Shown: positions 10,712-22,150, counted from the stretch's first letter. The stretch: 64,000 bases of DNA from Megaleporinus macrocephalus (GCA_021613375.1 CM038705.1:8472595-8536594); one strand, 5' to 3'. Notes: a model not told the origin generated them from the sequence alone. Made by a program: numbers and translations.

Positions 10712-10713
<2 letters not shown>
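10606..10713 (+). repeat. Dispersed repeat family A, copy 3
   Basis: Begins 'GTCGTCGCTGTCCAATGAAA' and runs through 'TCAATGGAACCAGAATTATT' to 'AAGCTTGGA', where a long TA run takes over. The copy is cut by the TA expansion; 'AGCTTGGATATA' appears on both sides of the tract. Confidence 0.65.

Positions 10714-10794
<81 letters not shown>
10714..10794 (+). repeat. (TA)~40 microsatellite inside a family A copy
   Basis: 81-bp pure TA run flanked by AGCTTGG on both sides, which suggests slippage or duplication at that site. Confidence 0.96.
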
Positions 10795-10795
<1 letters not shown>

Positions 10796-11213
10796 CTTGG
10801 ATATATACAGTGTGGAACCGTCATGGCCCTCTACGCCCTTTCAGAGGGCCTAAAATAAATTTTATTAATATTATAAATATATTATTTTATTTTATCTACT
10901 TACAGTTTGACAATCAACATCTAAACAATTATAAAAATATAGACAAATAAATTATTCAAACGTGTCTGTTCGATCTGTGTTGGTGCGTGAGGGGTTAAGT
11001 GGAAACCTGTGAGCCTGTATCTCCCCCTATAGGGGCTGTTGTGCCCCCGCAGAATGTTGGTGATTGGTGGTCCCGCTGTTCATGTACAGAGGGGGCCAGG
11101 CAGTTCTAATTCAGTGTGATACCAATTTCAAATACAGTAATACAGTAAAACTGACCAATCATATCTTCCCTCTAAGTAGGCGGGTTTAACTGTATGATCA
11201 TCGGTTCGCTACT
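10795..11213. other. No recognisable feature
   Basis: First half strongly AT-rich, second half mixed. No gene is supported. Confidence 0.4.
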
Positions 11214-11235
11214 GGATATATATATATATATATAC

Positions 11236-11690
11236 GTGTGTGAGCAGGTATTGTTTAGATGGTGGATCATTCTTAGCATTGCAGTGACACTGACGTGGTG
11301 GTGGTGTGTCAGTGTGTGTTGTGCTGGTGTGAGTGGATCAGACACAGCAGTGTTGCTGGAGTGCTTAAACACCTGGACTGAGCATCATCCACCAACCAGC
11401 AGCACCCAGACGCATCCTGTGGGCAGCGTCCTGTGACCACTGATGAAGGACTAGAGAACACACACTTTACACAATCTACTTGGTGGACCACAAGGTAGGC
11501 GTGTCTAATAGAGTGGACAGAGAGTGGACACAGTGTTTAAACACTCCAGCGCTCCAATGCTGTGTCTGATCCCCTCACACCAGCACAACACACACTAACA
11601 CACCACCAGTGTTGAGAATGATCCACCATCCAGGTAGTACCTGATCGGTGGTGGTCCTGTGGGTAACAAAGTATACAGAGGAGCAGATGA
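11236..11690 (+). mobile_element. Foldback family E, near-complete hairpin copy
   Basis: A long inverted repeat. The arm at about 11,261-11,371 carries 'GGTGGATCATTCTTAGCATT', 'CAGTGTGTGTTGTGCTGGTG' and 'GAGTGGATCAGACACAGCAG'. It is answered in reverse at about 11,536-11,632 ('GTGTCTGATCCCCTCACACC', 'GAGAATGATCCACCATCC'). The loop is about 165 bp. This is a very common non-coding fish repeat. A transcript would fold into a long hairpin. A short TA run at 11,214-11,234 precedes it. Confidence 0.85.
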
Positions 11691-11699
11691 ACTGTAGGA

Positions 11700-12242
11700 T
11701 GAACTGGAACAGCAGGAGGGACGAGATCACACCTGAACCTGGCTTTCAGTGTGACTTCTGCTGTGCAGGTGAAGGTGGTCTGACAAAACCAGGCTTGCTT
11801 AGTCTCGTCTCATAATCTCATAAGGAAACATCAGACATGTTAATGCTTCAGGGCCGATCTCCGCTCGTTCACGCAACATTAAACTAAAAGGGCCTCTGGA
11901 GCTCCGGAGCCACGATTCCAATTCCAGTCCCAGATCTAGAACCGCGAAAGTCCGGCCTAACACCTCCGGGATGAAAGCGAGCGGAGCGTGCAGTCCAGTC
12001 AGGGAGGACGGCGGCGTGTGAGGAGGGTGTAAATGAGAGTTTGATCTTTGAGCAGGCGTGTGCTGGGTGGCTGGCCGAGATGAATATGGATGGCTGTGTG
12101 CATTGCTTTGACTGATAACTCAGTAGCCCGGACTGACCCGTCGTGTTTTACAGCAGACCCTCACTGTCTCATCAGCCTGTACACGCACATGCACACATAC
12201 ACACACGTACGCCGTAGCACCACACACACACACACACACACA
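11700..12242. promoter_or_regulatory. Candidate conserved non-coding island 3, ending in (CA)12
   Basis: Base-balanced single-copy sequence, densest between 11,820 and 12,150, with 'GAGATGAATATGGATGGCTG' at 12,078 followed by 'CATTGCTTTGACTGATAACT'. A CA run closes it at 12,219-12,242. No exon is supported. Conservation is untested. Confidence 0.28.
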
Positions 12243-12559
12243 GACGCAGGCTCTAAGACATACATATTTATGGGTCATCTCGGCCTTCCCCTTTCCTCCG
12301 TATTCGCTTTTCAGGCTTCCTATCTTTGAGCGGGGCTCAGGAAATTGCCAGTAGTGCGGGACTGTGTGAGTTTGCATGTGTTTGAACTGTATCGGCGTAT
12401 AAGCCAGACATTTTTACTTGCAGGAAGTCGTGCAAGCCGTAGAAAATCCAGAAATATAGCCGGACAGGAAATTTACAGTAAATACATTCGGAAAACTTCA
12501 AAAAGTTCGAAGGAAAAAGTTCATGAAGGAACTTTAAATAGGCTTGTCAGAGCTGTTGC
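12243..12559. other. No recognisable feature
   Basis: Mixed spacer leading into the 43-44-bp array. The 111-codon plus frame over it ends inside repeats and has no recognised domain. Confidence 0.4.
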
Positions 12560-13450
12560 TGTTTTTTCCCAGGTGGTTGCTACTGTGTTGGTAGGCCATT
12601 GCAATCATATCCTGAGCAGTTGCTATAGTGTTGGTAGGCCATTGCTATGGTTTCCCAGGTGGTTGCTACTTTGTTGGTAGGCCACGGCAATCGTATCCCG
12701 AGTTGGCTGCTACTATGTTGGGAAGTCATTGCAATCGTATCCCGAGTTGTTGCTACAGTGTTGGTAAGCCATTGCTATGGTTTCCCAGGTGGTTGCTACT
12801 TTGTTGGTAGGCCACGGCAATCGTATCCCGAGTTGGCTGCTACTATGTTGGGAGGCCATTGCAATCGTATCCCGAGTTGTTGCTACAGTGTTGGTAGGCC
12901 ATTGCTATGGTTTCCCAGGTGAATGCTACAGTGTTAGTAGGCCATTGCTATGGTTTCCCAGGTGAATGCTACAGTGTTAGTAGGCCATTGCTGCGGCATC
13001 CCAGGTGGTTGCTACAGTGTTGGTAGGCCCTTGCAATGGTATGCCAGGTGGTTGCTTCAGTGTTGGTAGGACCTTGCTATGGTATCCCAATTGGCTGCTA
13101 CAGTGTTGGTTGGCCATTGCAATCGTATTCCGGGCCATTGCAGTTGTATCCCAAGGTGTCGCTAGGCCATTGCTGTGGTATCCCATGTGTTTGCAACAGT
13201 GTTGGTAGGCCATTGCTATAATTCCCCTGGTGTTTGCTACAGTGTTGATAGAACATTGCTGTGGTATTCCAGGTAGTTGCTACAGTGTTGGTAGGCTATT
13301 GCTGAGGTATTCCAGGTGGTTACTACAGTGTTGGTAGGCCATTGCTATGGTATTCCAGGTAGCAGCTACAGTGTTGAAAGGCCATTGCTTTGTTATCCTA
13401 GATGGTTGCTACAGTATCAGTAGGTCATTGAACGGTATTCAAGCTGACTG
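12560..13450 (+). repeat. 43-44-bp minisatellite, ~20 copies
   Basis: Units read 'GGTTGCTACAGTGTTGGTAG' plus 'GCCATTGCTATGGTATCCCA' plus 'GGT'. Identity is high in the middle (about 12,640-12,960) and falls toward the right end. A two-unit block ('TTTGTTGGTAGGCCACGGCA') is duplicated at 12,668 and 12,798. Overlapping short frames on both strands are artefacts. Confidence 0.93.
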
Positions 13451-13724
13451 CTAGTATATGTTTATACATGTGTCAGTGTGACATCGTTTGATGAAATAGT
13501 CCTTTATAAGTATTTTAAAATAAAATCTAAAATCTTGCAAAAGTCCTAGCCCAAAAAATTGGGAATGTGAAAATACACACAAATGAGGAAGAACTAATAA
13601 TACAATAGCAACAGTAATAATAATAATAATAATAAAAAGAAGAAAGAAAGAATAACAGTTGGCTTTACCAAAGTAATGAGATAAAAACACTATAAAACAG
13701 GTTATTGTCTTTGGCATCAAATAC
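13451..13724. other. AT-rich spacer with short AAT run
   Basis: Includes an (AAT)n stretch near 13,616-13,636. No gene is recognised. Confidence 0.4.
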
Positions 13725-13945
13725 GCTCATGATGACCAAAGAGGGGCATTTGGCTGCTCCCTACAAGGAAAGGCTTTTTATAACAAATGTTATCACAAAG
13801 CAACTTTAGAGAATCCAGGTCCGAGAACCCCAAAGAACAAGCCAAGAAGATCAAGAGGAGGAAACCTAGAGAGGAACTAGACTCAGAAACGGGAACCCAT
13901 TCTTCTCTGGTCAGCACCGGATAGCAAAACAAGATTCAAGAAATT
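13725..13945 (+). repeat. Dispersed fish repeat ('AATCCAGGTCCGAGAACCCC' type)
   Basis: Contains the segments 'AAGCAACTTTAGAGAATCCA', 'AACAAGCCAAGAAGATC' and 'GGGAACCCATTCTTCTCTGG', a combination I recognise from a widespread teleost non-coding repeat. The class is uncertain. No terminal repeats are visible here. Confidence 0.45.
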
Positions 13946-14084
13946 CTGAAAATAAATGTTTCAAAGACTGCATTCTTCATTTAGATCTATTTCCTGATAA
14001 TTATGGAACTGATTGTATACGTTTAGAAAAGAACACGAGCGTTTTCACCAGAAATCTCAGACCGTTGGATCTGGCTGGAAAAAA

Positions 14085-14440
14085 TAAGGCTTTCTCGGAA
14101 ACTATAAATGTATTCTTAACCTTTTGGTGTGATAACGTTTCTCTAAAAGAGAGAGCTGTTAGAGTCAGCAGACTCTTCAGACGTCTGGTTACCATCACCC
14201 CCAGTGTTAACAGCTCTGACTTTGAGCATTCTGACTTCTAAGCATTTTACATCCACAGAGCCGTAGAGCCAACACCTCCATCCAGGTGCTCCCACAGGTG
14301 CTCAATTGGGTTCAAGTCTGGGGAATTAGGGGTCCTGGGTAGTACTTGGAAGTCTTGGTCAGCTCTTCCAACCAATGTGGGACATTTCTAGCCACGTCTT
14401 GCTGGAAGATCCCAACAGCTCTGACTCAACAGCGTTCTGA
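14085..14440 (-). pseudogene. Tc1-like transposase debris, first of a duplicated pair
   Basis: 14,260-14,420 ('TGCTCAATTGGGTTCAAGTC', 'TTGGTCAGCTCTTCCAACCA', 'CTTGCTGGAAGATCC') matches the reverse-coding transposase region of fish Tc1-like elements. With its left flank ('GTCTGGTTACCATCACC', 'GTGTTAACAGCTCTGAC') it is repeated at about 15,420-15,735, so the whole ~300 bp was duplicated after decay. Non-functional. Confidence 0.6.
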
Positions 14441-14559
14441 GCATTTTACATCAACAATCTTGGACGTTTAATGACTCAAGAAGCCTGATGTGGACGAGTC
14501 AGTTGATCTCCACCTCCAGTATCTTGTGTGCTGCTCCTGCAAAAAACAACTAAAAACTG

Positions 14560-15030
14560 TCATAACCGTAACTGTGACTGGGCCTTTGACCACATAAGGC
14601 TGTGTGCGAGTAAACAAGGGGAAACCCCAGCACTTCCACTTTCACTATTAACCAGCAGAAAGCCCCCAAGGTCCCCCCCGCCTTCCCCTCCTTTCATCCC
14701 TCCGTCGTCGCTTGTTGTCTACGGCGCTTTAATGACGCAACGGTGGGAAATGTTTGGCACGGCGCGCCCATTCATCAGCAGGAGAAACAAAAGGCTAACA
14801 AAGCGGGGGCTCGGCGTGCTCACGTGTTCAGTCCTGTCTTCCGTGCGGCCTGGCACCCCTCCACGTTTTCACACACACTCACACTCACACACGTACACGA
14901 ACGGGCGCGCGAAGCGGAAACAGCTTCTGCCAGGAGCCCGCTAGCACTGTTCTCTAACCATAACCCCAGCCAGGCGAGGCCGAGCAGTGAGATAGGGCTA
15001 CACATGTACACGCTTCATGATAATCAGTAG
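14560..15030. promoter_or_regulatory. Candidate conserved non-coding island 4
   Basis: Single-copy, GC-balanced, including 'GGCGCTTTAATGACGCAACG' at about 14,723 and 'GCGCCCATTCATCAGCAGGA' at about 14,764. Two overlapping frames (plus 138 codons, minus 63) show no domain. Regulatory role is inference. Confidence 0.3.
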
Positions 15031-15205
15031 TAAGTTATCTCTTAAACAGAAGCTGCGGCCAAAATGAAAATATTAACCATCTGCTGCAAACATGCTTACC
15101 AGCCTCCTGCAGCGGCCCTGCAGTAGCCTTAACCGCGGCCCACGCAGCCTAGCACAGTCACTTCCACTAGATTTGCCAACCCGATTTTTTAAATGTGCAG
15201 TTATG

Positions 15206-15910
15206 CAGTGGAGTCACATTATTATGACCACCAGCTAATATCCAGAGCTAATATCCAGACCACGGACAGCAGCTAGACGGACTGGGAAACTCAATAAGGT
15301 CCTGGTAGGTTGGAAGTTCACAGGTATCTGGAGCCATGGAGCTGGAGGGAGCATGGAGGAGAATCCATAGAGCCAACACCACCATCCAGGTGGTCCCACA
15401 GACCTTCAATGGAAACATTAGGCTTTCTTGGAAACATTAAATGTATTAATATCCTTAAATGTATTAATAACGTTTCTCTGAGAGAGCTGTTAGAGGCAGC
15501 AAACTCATCAGACGTCTGGTTACCATCACCACCAGTGTTAACAGCTCTGACTTTCTGACATTCCGAATTCTGAGCATTTTACATCCACAGAGCTGTAGAG
15601 CCAACACCTCCATCCAGGTGGTTCCACAGATGCTCAATTGGGTTCAAGTCTGGGGTAGTACTTGGAAGTCTTGGTCAGCTCTTCCAACCAATGTGGGACA
15701 TTTCTAGCCACGTCTTGCTGGAAGATCCTATCCGCCCCAGAGAAGACAATCAGCTTGCATGGTGTATGTGATCTACAAGGATGGATTCAGACCCAAGTCA
15801 GACCCAAGAGAGAGTCTTCCACATGGATGAGTAGGTCCAGAGAATGCCACCAAAGCATTGCCCACACCATAATCTACTGCTGGACTGTGTATAATTCAGT
15901 TCTCAGTGTA
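15206..15910 (-). pseudogene. Tc1-like element remnant, transposase in reverse
   Basis: Left terminus 'CAGTGGAGTCACATTATTAT' at 15,206 is a known fish Tc1-type end ('GTCACATTATTATGACCACC'). Internal text such as 'CTCCATCCAGGTGGTTCCAC', 'GATCTACAAGGATGGATTCA' and 'AAGCATTGCCCACACCATAA' corresponds to reverse-coded transposase. The copy is rearranged: 15,420-15,560 is foreign and duplicated from the 14.1-kb region. No intact frame remains. Confidence 0.65.
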
Positions 15911-16835
15911 GCCTGACCAAGCTAAAGAGTTAATGAGTTGAGCTGATCTTGTTTGGCAGCTACCGAGAGCTGGATAACGTGGTGAAGAACTGAAAGTTTG
16001 AGAAAGGAGGTCTGACTCAATGCAGTGGGTTTGGATGTATATCTGTAATTTGTTTGGCCTTCTGAGCTTTCAGCACGGAGAGCCAGTTACTCGTATTCCT
16101 GTTTTTGGACAGCGTTAAGCCTGAAGGCCTTTACTCACCGAGCAAGACGTATCTGTGCAGAACTTTTTTATGATAGTAAATAAATTCGAGCAAGTGTACA
16201 AGTGCTAATATCCGTATACCCACCAGGTGTGATTTTTCAAACACTGGAAACTGTGACGTTATTTCATCCCTGCTCTGATGTTTGTGAACTTTCACCAGTA
16301 GACCCGTGGCTTCTGCTCAGACGCTGTGCTGTTAACATCTCTGAAAGCAGCTCCAATGGGACTCAAACTGAGTTCTAAACATCTAAGCTGTCTCCAGGAC
16401 GTCTCAAACAGAAACTCTCCGTGCTCCTTTCACTTTTACAGAGTCATGGTGGCACAGGAAGGCTGGGTTACTCACTGCTGAGAATTCTTTGTTTTGGTTC
16501 ACACTCTATTTTATTTTGGTTTTCTCAGTGCGGGCTGTTTCATTTGGAGGTGGCAGAGCCTGTTTGTACACCTCGGTCTGTGATGGATGGATTCCGTATG
16601 GATGAAAAGAAAAACGTTCTTCTTTGACTTGCACTGGAAATGTGTACATGGTTAGCTTTTTGTTAATGAGGTCAGCCTGAATAAAAAAACAGTTTAAGGA
16701 CCAGGTGATGATGCCGTTTGAAGGTGGGAGAAGCTTTTTAAAGATGTACAAGCCAAATACTAGCCAAATGTCCATATTAGATCAGTGACTTAAGCTAGCA
16801 GTATATTTCTGGTATGCTGCCCAGCAAACACACAA
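15911..16835. other. No gene; weak candidate non-coding island at 16,060-16,330
   Basis: Non-repetitive intergenic DNA. Short frames at 16,421-16,627 (plus) and 16,506-16,775 (minus) resemble no known protein. The 16,060-16,330 part is base-balanced and might be conserved. Nothing stronger is visible. Confidence 0.3.
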
Positions 16836-19465
16836 CAATGTCTGAACAAGGGTTTCACAACGCTACTATTAAGTAACGTCATGCGGTATTATGACAACCT
16901 ATTGGCAACTTAGCCAAATTTCATTGAATTCTTGCCATATATGATGGAGCTTAGAAAAGATTGTGATAACATACTTATAACATAAACACTGCGTTGTCAC
17001 AATGTTGTCTGAACAAGTTTTTTACAACGCTACTATTAAGTAACGTCATGCGGTATTATAACTACTCATTGGCAACTTGGTGGAATTTCATTGATTTCTA
17101 GACAGATATAATGGAGCTTAGGAAAGGTTGTGATAACGTACTGCTAACATATTCACTACGTTGTCACAATGCTGTCTGAACAAGATTTTTATAACACTAC
17201 TATTAGGTAACGTCATGCGGTATTATGACTACTCATTGGCAATTTGGTGAAATGCCATTGATTTTTGGGCAGATATAACGGAACTTATGAAAGGTTGTGA
17301 TAATGTACTGATAATGTAACCACTACATTGTCACAATGTTGTCTGAACACGGTCGCCACCACGCCACTATTTAGGTAATGTCATGCGGTATTATGACAAC
17401 CTATTGGCAACTTGGTGGAATTTCATTGAATTCCAGGCAGATATAATGGAGCTTAGGAAAGGTTGTGATACTGTACTCATAATGTAACCACTACGTTGTC
17501 ACAATGTTGTCTGAACAAGTTTTATACAACACTACTATTAAGTAACGTCATGCGGTATTATGACTACTCATTGGCAACTTGATGAAATTCCATTGATTTC
17601 TAGGCAGATATAATGGAGTTTAGGAAAGACTGTGATAACATACTTATAACATAAACACTGCGTTGTCACAATGTTGTCTGAACAAGTTTTTCACAACGCT
17701 ACTATTAAGTAACGTCATGCGGTATTTTGCCTACTCATTGGCAACTTGGTGAAATGCCATTGATTTTTGGGCAGATATAATGGAGCTTAAGGAAATGTTG
17801 TGATAATGTACTGATAATGTAACCACTACATTGTCACAATGTTGTCTGAACACGGTCGCCACCACGCCACTATTTAAGTAATGTCATGCGGTATTATGAC
17901 AACTTATTGGCAACTTGGTGAAATTTCATTGATTTCTAGGCAGATATAATGGGGTTTAGGAAAGGTTGTGATAACATACTGATAATGTAACCAATACATT
18001 GTCACAACGTTGGCTGAACACGGTCATCACAACGGCAAGTTTAGTAATGTCATGCGGTATTTTGACTACTCATTGGCAATTTGGTGAAATGCCATAGATT
18101 TTTGGGCAGATATAATGGAGCTTAGGAAAGGTTGTGATAATGTACTGATAATGTAACCACTACATTGTCACAATGTTGTCTGAACACGGTCGCCACCACG
18201 CCAGTATTTAAGTAATGTCATGCGGTATTATGACAACCTATTGGCAACTTAGCCGAATTCCATTGATTTCTAGGCAGATATAATGGAGCTTAGAAAAGGT
18301 TGTGATAACGTACTAATAACATAACCACTACGTTGTCACAATGTTGTCTGAACAAGTTTTTTACAACGTTACTATTATGTAACGTCATGTGATTTTATGA
18401 TTACTTCTTGTCAACTTGGTGAAATTCCATTGATTTCTAGGCAGATATAATGGAGCCTAGGAAAGGTTGTGATAACATACTAATAACATAACCACTACGT
18501 TGTCACAATGTTGTCCGAACAAGTTTTTCACAACGCCACTGTTAAGTAACGTCATGCGGTATTATGACTACTCATTCGCAACTTGGTGAAAATTAATCGA
18601 TTTCTAGGCTGATATAATGGAGCGCAGGAAAGGTTGTGATAACGTACTGCTAACATATTCACTACGTTATCATAATGTTGTATGAACAAGTTTTTTATAA
18701 CACTACTATTAAGTAATGTCATGCGGTATTATGACTACTCATTGGCAACTTGGTGAGATTCCATTGATTTTTGGGTAGATATAATGGAGCTTAGGAAAGA
18801 CTGTGATAACGTACTGATAACGTAACCACTACGTTGTCACAATGCTGTCTGAACAAGATTTTTATAACACTACTATTAGGTAACGTCATGCGGTATTATG
18901 ACTACTCATTGGCAACTTGGTGAAATGCCATAGATTTTTGGGCAGATATAACGGAACTTAGGAAAGGTTGTGATAATGTACTGATAATGTAACCACTACA
19001 TTGTCACAATGTTGTCTGAACACGGTCGCCACCACGCCACTATTTAGGTAATGTCATGCGGTATTATGACAACCCATTGGCAACTTGGTGGAATTTCATT
19101 GAATTCCAGGCAGATATAATGGAGCTTAGGAAAGGTTGTGAGAATGTACTGATAATGTAACCACTACGTTGTCACAATGTTGTCTGAACAAGTTTTTTAT
19201 AACACTACTTTTCACAAGGCTACTATTAGGTAATGTCATGTGGTATAATAACTACTTATTGGCAACTTGCCAAAATTCCATTGATTTCTGGGCAGATATA
19301 ATGGAGCTTACGAAAGATTATGATAACGTACTGATAATGTAACCACTACATTGTCACAACGTTGTCTGAACACAGTCGTCACAACCCAACTATTTAAGTA
19401 ACGTCATGCAGTATTATAACAAGCCATTGGCAACTTTGGAAAGGTTGTGATAACATAACCACTGA
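16836..19465 (+). repeat. Satellite array, 167-bp monomer, 16 copies
   Basis: The marker 'GTCATGCGGTATTATGAC' or a near variant recurs at 16,878, 17,045, 17,212, 17,380, 17,547, 17,714, 17,883, 18,049, 18,217, 18,384, 18,551, 18,718, 18,885, 19,053, 19,235 and 19,403. The period is 166-169 bp except one 182-bp unit with a ~15-bp insertion. Monomers also share 'CACAATGTTGTCTGAACA', 'TTGGCAACTTGGTGAAAT' and 'GCAGATATAATGGAGCTTAG'. Two monomer types exist: 'GAACAAGTTTTT' and 'GAACACGGTCGCCACCACGC'. Monomers 3-4 (from 17,161) are nearly identical to 13-14 (from 18,836). No frame stays open. Confidence 0.95.
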
Positions 19466-19950
19466 GCTGAGAGTGATGGTAGAGTAATAAGAACCTATGC
19501 TATAATAAAACTGTTGCTTTTTCTGTGAAATAATGACTCGAGTCAAAGTAAAAGTATCTTCCTTGGACACAGAAGTCCAACAACAGCCAGTTAAAATGAA
19601 CTACACCAGTAAATTACTGAAGTTAATGTGTCAGCATGGGACCTGAATATTAGGCTCTATTTGTTTATTTCTGATGCATCTAATAGAATCTAAAAACGAA
19701 GTTGAAATGAATATTAAGCCTCTGGAGTCTGAGCAAGTGTTCAGCACTGAATTGGCATTTTGTCGCAAACGTTGCTGCTTTTCATCCGAGTTCTGCATGC
19801 AGGCCTCAAAAATAACACATAATGAGTGTTCGCCATGTTCGAGCATGACCTGCATGATAAGTAGCCCAAACTAATATTAGTGATTTCATGAATACTAATT
19901 ATTGTTGTTGCCACAGTTTTCTTGTTCTCCTTTATTGCCTTTTTTTTCAT
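19466..19950. other. No recognisable feature
   Basis: AT-leaning spacer after the satellite. Overlapping short frames on both strands near 19,630-19,875 show no domain. Confidence 0.4.
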
Positions 19951-20035
19951 CCGTTCATCGTCTACGCCGCTTATCCTCCTGGGTGTTGAGCGGAAGGCGG
20001 GAAACACCCCAGACAGGCTGCCAGCTATTGATCAG
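19951..20035 (+). repeat. Fragment of fish repeat family F
   Basis: 'CGCCGCTTATCCTCCTGGGT' followed by 'GAGCGGAAGGCGGGAAACAC' and 'CCAGACAGGCTGCCAG' is the head of a common teleost repeat whose later part appears at 20,600-20,850. The two parts are separated by foldback and family B insertions. Confidence 0.5.
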
Positions 20036-20380
20036 CCATAACATTAAAACCACCTCCTTGTATCCACACACACTGTCCAGTCTATCAGCTCCACTGACCA
20101 TACAGGAGCTCCACTTACAAACTGTAGTTCATCTGATTCTCTGTATACATTATTACTCTGTTGTTTAATGATCAGGACCACCACAGAGCAGGTATTATTT
20201 GGGTGCACTGCAGTGACACTGAAATGGTGGTGGTTTGTTAGTGTTTGTTGTGCCGGTGTGAGTGGATCAGACACAGTGTTTAAACACTGTGTCCACTCAC
20301 TCTATTAGACGCTCCTACTACCTTGCTTGTTCCTCTAGTCCTTTATTAGTACGCTGCCCACAGGACACTTAGGTCACTCT
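20036..20380 (+). mobile_element. Foldback family E, partial copy
   Basis: Starts 'GCCATAACATTAAAACCACC', the usual end of this family. It runs through 'CTGTAGTTCATCTGATTCTC', 'GACCACCACAGAGCAGGTAT' and 'GAGTGGATCAGACACAGTG'. The second arm is mostly missing. It abuts family B copy 2. Confidence 0.75.
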
Positions 20381-20381
20381 A

Positions 20382-20592
20382 CAATAGCATTGCGCCCTTG
20401 TGCTGCTTGTTAATGTTGGAGTGGAGCTAGAATGGATTACAACACTGCCATCTAGTGGTCAGAGGTTTAAACACAACACACAATGATTCACTGTCTGCCA
20501 GGAATCTGCGTATCGATACTGTGTTTTTGAGAATCGATACAGTATCAGTAAATATAATATCCTGATATTCAATATTTCGATATTTTCGTACA
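20382..20592 (+). repeat. Dispersed repeat family B, copy 2
   Basis: Matches 2,268-2,476 closely and ends 'TATTTTCGTACACCCCTA', a hAT-like terminus absent from copy 1. The CTCF-like core is at 20,445-20,458. Confidence 0.75.
20445..20458 (-). promoter_or_regulatory. CTCF-like core inside family B copy 2
   Basis: 'CTGCCATCTAGTGG', identical to the core at 2,334 and in the same orientation within the repeat. Confidence 0.45.
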
Positions 20593-20599
20593 CCCCTAC

Positions 20600-20850
20600 T
20601 GCTGTGTCCGCTCTGTTTATCTGGGTTGTGGGGAGTGCCGGAGCCTATCCCAGCTCTTATTGAGCGAAAGGCAGTAAAGGCAGGACGCCAGTTATTACGG
20701 GGTAGACACACAGACATACATATTCACACCTAGGGGGTGATTTAGTGTCTCCAACTCGGCTGACTGGACCGGAGCAACCGGTGGAAACACAGACACAGAC
20801 TCCACACACTTGGCGTCCGATACTCGCCGCTGGGCCACCGTGCTGCCTCT
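20600..20850 (+). repeat. Fish repeat family F, main fragment
   Basis: 'GTGCCGGAGCCTATCCCAGC', 'CACACCTAGGGGGTGATTTA' and 'ACCGGTGGAAACACAGACAC' belong to a widespread teleost repeat. A reverse piece ('CAGGCCAGGCGACCAGGGTC') occurs at about 44,094. Low coding potential. Confidence 0.6.
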
Positions 20851-20899
20851 TTAATCTCACATAATCTCAGTGCTAATAGTAGCCAACTCACCTGAGCTG

Positions 20900-21405
20900 C
20901 TGCAAGTGAATGGCTACACTTCTTCTGCAGCAGCTCATCACTGGAGCTAGACGCCTCCCGTCACGGCTAATTTTGCGGGAGATATTAGATCACTGATGTC
21001 CGAGAAGTGTTTCACTTTAATAATTAGCCCCGTCCTAGGCACCTGGAGGGCACTAAGGCGAACCGATCCGGGACAAGCGCCCCGAGATTAGAGTTCGCCC
21101 GGGCTGTGGATTACCTCATTGTCTCCCTGTATTGACGGCAGCTAATTGGCCAAAGTCGGCCCCCTCCTAGGATCCGTTTCTCTGTGTTCTGGTCTTAACG
21201 GTAATCACTTAAGGCTGCGTGGGGGGAAACAGACCTCCCGGCTGCGTTCGCCAGAGCTCTCCGGGCCCACGCTCCAGGGCCAATTTTACCTTTCGTAATC
21301 CTCACTGTCGACTCTAAGCTGCCAATTAAACCAGCCTGTGTTTTAGGCCATTGCAGAAGTATTAGCCGCCACTTTCCCACACAGCGCCGACGAGGACAGG
21401 AGAAG

Positions 21406-21410
<5 letters not shown>
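20900..21410. promoter_or_regulatory. Candidate conserved non-coding island 5
   Basis: Single-copy and base-balanced, with several homeodomain-type cores: 'GGCTAATTTTGC' (20,965), 'TTTAATAATTAGCCC' (21,016), 'GCTAATTGGCC' (21,141) and 'GCCAATTAAACC' (21,321). No reading frame looks like protein. One of the better candidates for a developmental enhancer, but conservation is untested. Confidence 0.4.
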
Positions 21411-21436
<26 letters not shown>

Positions 21437-21437
21437 C
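21411..21437 (+). repeat. (CA)~13 microsatellite
   Basis: Pure CA run. Confidence 0.9.
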
Positions 21438-21479
21438 ATCTCAGTTCAACTCAAACGCAGTAGCCAGTTGAAATACGTA

Positions 21480-22150
21480 TATAGTAGTAATAGTAATTAT
21501 AATAATAGTAGTTTTTATATATAAATATTTCTCCTAATCATAATAATACTCAGAGTATTATTAATACTGATAGTATTGCAAATATCACTTTTATTATCAA
21601 ATCTAATTAGAATTATATGCATAATGGTTATTCAGTGTACGTGCATACTTTTTAATATAAATATTACTGCTACTATTATTATTACTGCAAATTCTTTACT
21701 ACTACAAGTAATATTAATTCTAATGTTAATACATATTAATAATAATACAGAACAGCAAAACAACAAAACAATACTACAAATAATTAAAACAATAAAGAGC
21801 AAAATAATGTTTCTCAAAGTACTGCTACTAATAATAATTGAATTATGTGTGATTAGTATTATAACTATTAAAAAGAATAGCCATAAGTTTTTGTTATTTA
21901 AGAATAATTCATAAATATTTTTTATTATTTTAAGTTAATCTTATTTAAAACTGCAATGAAAGTTACTTTTAAACAAATAAAAATAATAATAAGAAGAAGA
22001 ATAATAAGAATAATAATAATATTTACACTATACTGTTATTATTACGCTATGCCTAATATATTATACACCATGTAAACAATCTATACACATAAATAGTACT
22101 GCTTTTTATTGCATATTTGCACTGCCGACTGCACAACTTCACAGTTTACA
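21480..22150. repeat. AT-rich sequence with a diverged copy of the 23.5-24.6-kb unit
   Basis: 'AATTATGTGTGATTAGTATT' at about 21,840 is followed by 'AAGAATAGCCATAAG' and 'AAACAAATAAAAATAAT'. These are the same landmarks, in the same order, as the ~250-bp units at 23,535-24,580. The region is otherwise AAT/TTA-rich and the open frames are Ile/Leu/Asn-rich artefacts. Confidence 0.55.
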
